12,818 nucleotides of DNA from SKVJ01 sp964578745 (lineage in GTDB: Bacteria > Chloroflexota > Dehalococcoidia > GIF9 > AB-539-J10), in assembly GCA_964578745.1 (NCBI GenBank), contig CAZODZ010000047.1, positions 1-12,818 of the forward strand, read 5' to 3'. Shown here piece after piece: positions 12,452-12,818 of this stretch. The notes under the pieces are model-generated. The model was not told where the DNA came from. It searched no databases and worked only from the letters and a program-made list of their open reading frames with translations. Position 1 is the stretch's first letter. Every line of letters starts with the position of its first letter. Position numbers and translations under genes: made by a program.

Positions 12452-12818
12452 TCAGATAATCGCCTCACCACGGCGAGCACTGTGACACTGGAGATTCACC
12501 GCCACAGGGAGACTTGCGATGTGGCAAGGGAACGTCTCAACATGCACAGCCAACGCAGTGACCGTGCCTCCATATCCCAGTGCGCCCACGCCGAGTGCAT
12601 TAATGCTCGCAAGAAGGTCGCGCTCCAGAGCTGCATTCTCTGCATCAGGGCTCGGCTGACCAACGGGTCGCAGAAGCGACTTCTTCGCAAGCATCATGGT
12701 CTTCTCAGTGGTGCCTCCTATACCCACACCGACGATGAGTGGTGGGCAAGGATTGCCTCCTGCCTCGTCAACAACCTTCGTTACATAGTCGATGACACCC
12801 TCTCTCCCCTGCGCGGGC
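12452..12818 (-). CDS. Class I fumarate hydratase alpha subunit, C-terminal part (cut by window edge)
   Basis: About 121 C-terminal residues of the alpha subunit of the [4Fe-4S] hydratase; the start lies beyond 12818. The visible part reads PAQGREGVIDYV, NPCPPLIVGVGIGGTTEK (the conserved Cys-containing PCPP and GVGIGG), LAKKSLLRPVGQPSPDAE, INALGVGALGYGGTVTALAVHV and PCHIASLPVAVNLQCHSAR. These are hallmarks of the FumA/TtdA N-terminal family, including a cysteine that may ligate the Fe-S cluster. A GTG at 12727 is not the start, because family sequence continues upstream. The beta subunit follows with its ATG touching this stop. Fumarate versus tartrate specificity cannot be settled here, but sucCD next door favours fumarase. 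Confidence 0.92.
   Translation of the reverse strand, partial: PAQGREGVIDYVTKVVDEAGGNPCPPLIVGVGIGGTTEKTMMLAKKSLLRPVGQPSPDAENAALERDLLASINALGVGALGYGGTVTALAVHVETFPCHIASLPVAVNLQCHSARRGEAII

Noticed and set aside
1..12818. CRISPR arrays, insertion sequences, prophage genes or attachment sites at the tRNA
   Set aside because: No repeated spacer pattern, transposase or integrase sequence, terminal repeats, or duplicate of the tRNA 3' end was seen in the window.

Overview
The window reads as a stretch of bacterial chromosome, moderately GC-rich, with dense co-oriented genes, AGGAGG-type ribosome binding sites about 7 bases before several starts, and no phage, transposon, plasmid or CRISPR sequence. 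The gene mix points to an anaerobic or microaerobic amino-acid user with a pyrophosphate-driven ion pump: a ThiD2-ThiE fusion, a translin-family protein, a K+-dependent membrane pyrophosphatase, an NSS amino-acid transporter with its tiny partner, and a two-subunit class I fumarase. My best guess for the host is a Chloroflexota (Dehalococcoidia-like) bacterium. This is inferred from the gene mix, not shown by a marker gene.

Layout, left to right. Positions 1-1132 (minus) hold the first ~377 residues of UvrA, cut by the window edge. Positions 1263-3323 (minus) encode the membrane pyrophosphatase HppA, with a strong 3' hairpin at 1201-1242. From 7922 down to 3440 runs a minus-strand cluster: NSS transporter, a 36-residue MetS-like small subunit, an ornithine cyclodeaminase/alanine dehydrogenase-family enzyme, the ThiD2-ThiE fusion and a translin-family protein. 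Gaps within it are short. The exception is a perfect 28-base palindrome between the small subunit and the cyclodeaminase-like gene. A Glu/Leu/Phe/Val-type amino-acid dehydrogenase lies at 8244-9368 (minus), with a textbook terminator after it. Around 9576-9660 back-to-back promoters serve this dehydrogenase leftward and a tRNA-Ser(UGA) rightward. The tRNA is followed after 61 bases by sucC and sucD (plus). Convergent with them, stop codon against stop codon, are the beta and (partial) alpha subunits of a class I fumarase/tartrate dehydratase-type enzyme (minus).

Together the genes suggest amino-acid import (NSS + small subunit), NAD(P)-linked deamination or imine/keto-acid chemistry (GDH-like and OCD-like enzymes), entry of carbon into the 2-oxoglutarate/succinyl-CoA/fumarate part of the TCA cycle with substrate-level ATP formation (SucCD, fumarase), and recovery of energy from pyrophosphate as an ion gradient (HppA), which could also drive the Na+-dependent transporter. 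The metabolic link is inference from neighbourhood and family knowledge.

I did not find a clearly new multi-gene system. The most interesting items are the intrinsic terminator inside the putative hppA leader, the translin protein in the thiamine/amino-acid operon, the tRNA that heads the sucCD transcript, the mid-operon palindrome, the long structured dehydrogenase leader, and the double glutamate in the ion gate of HppA.
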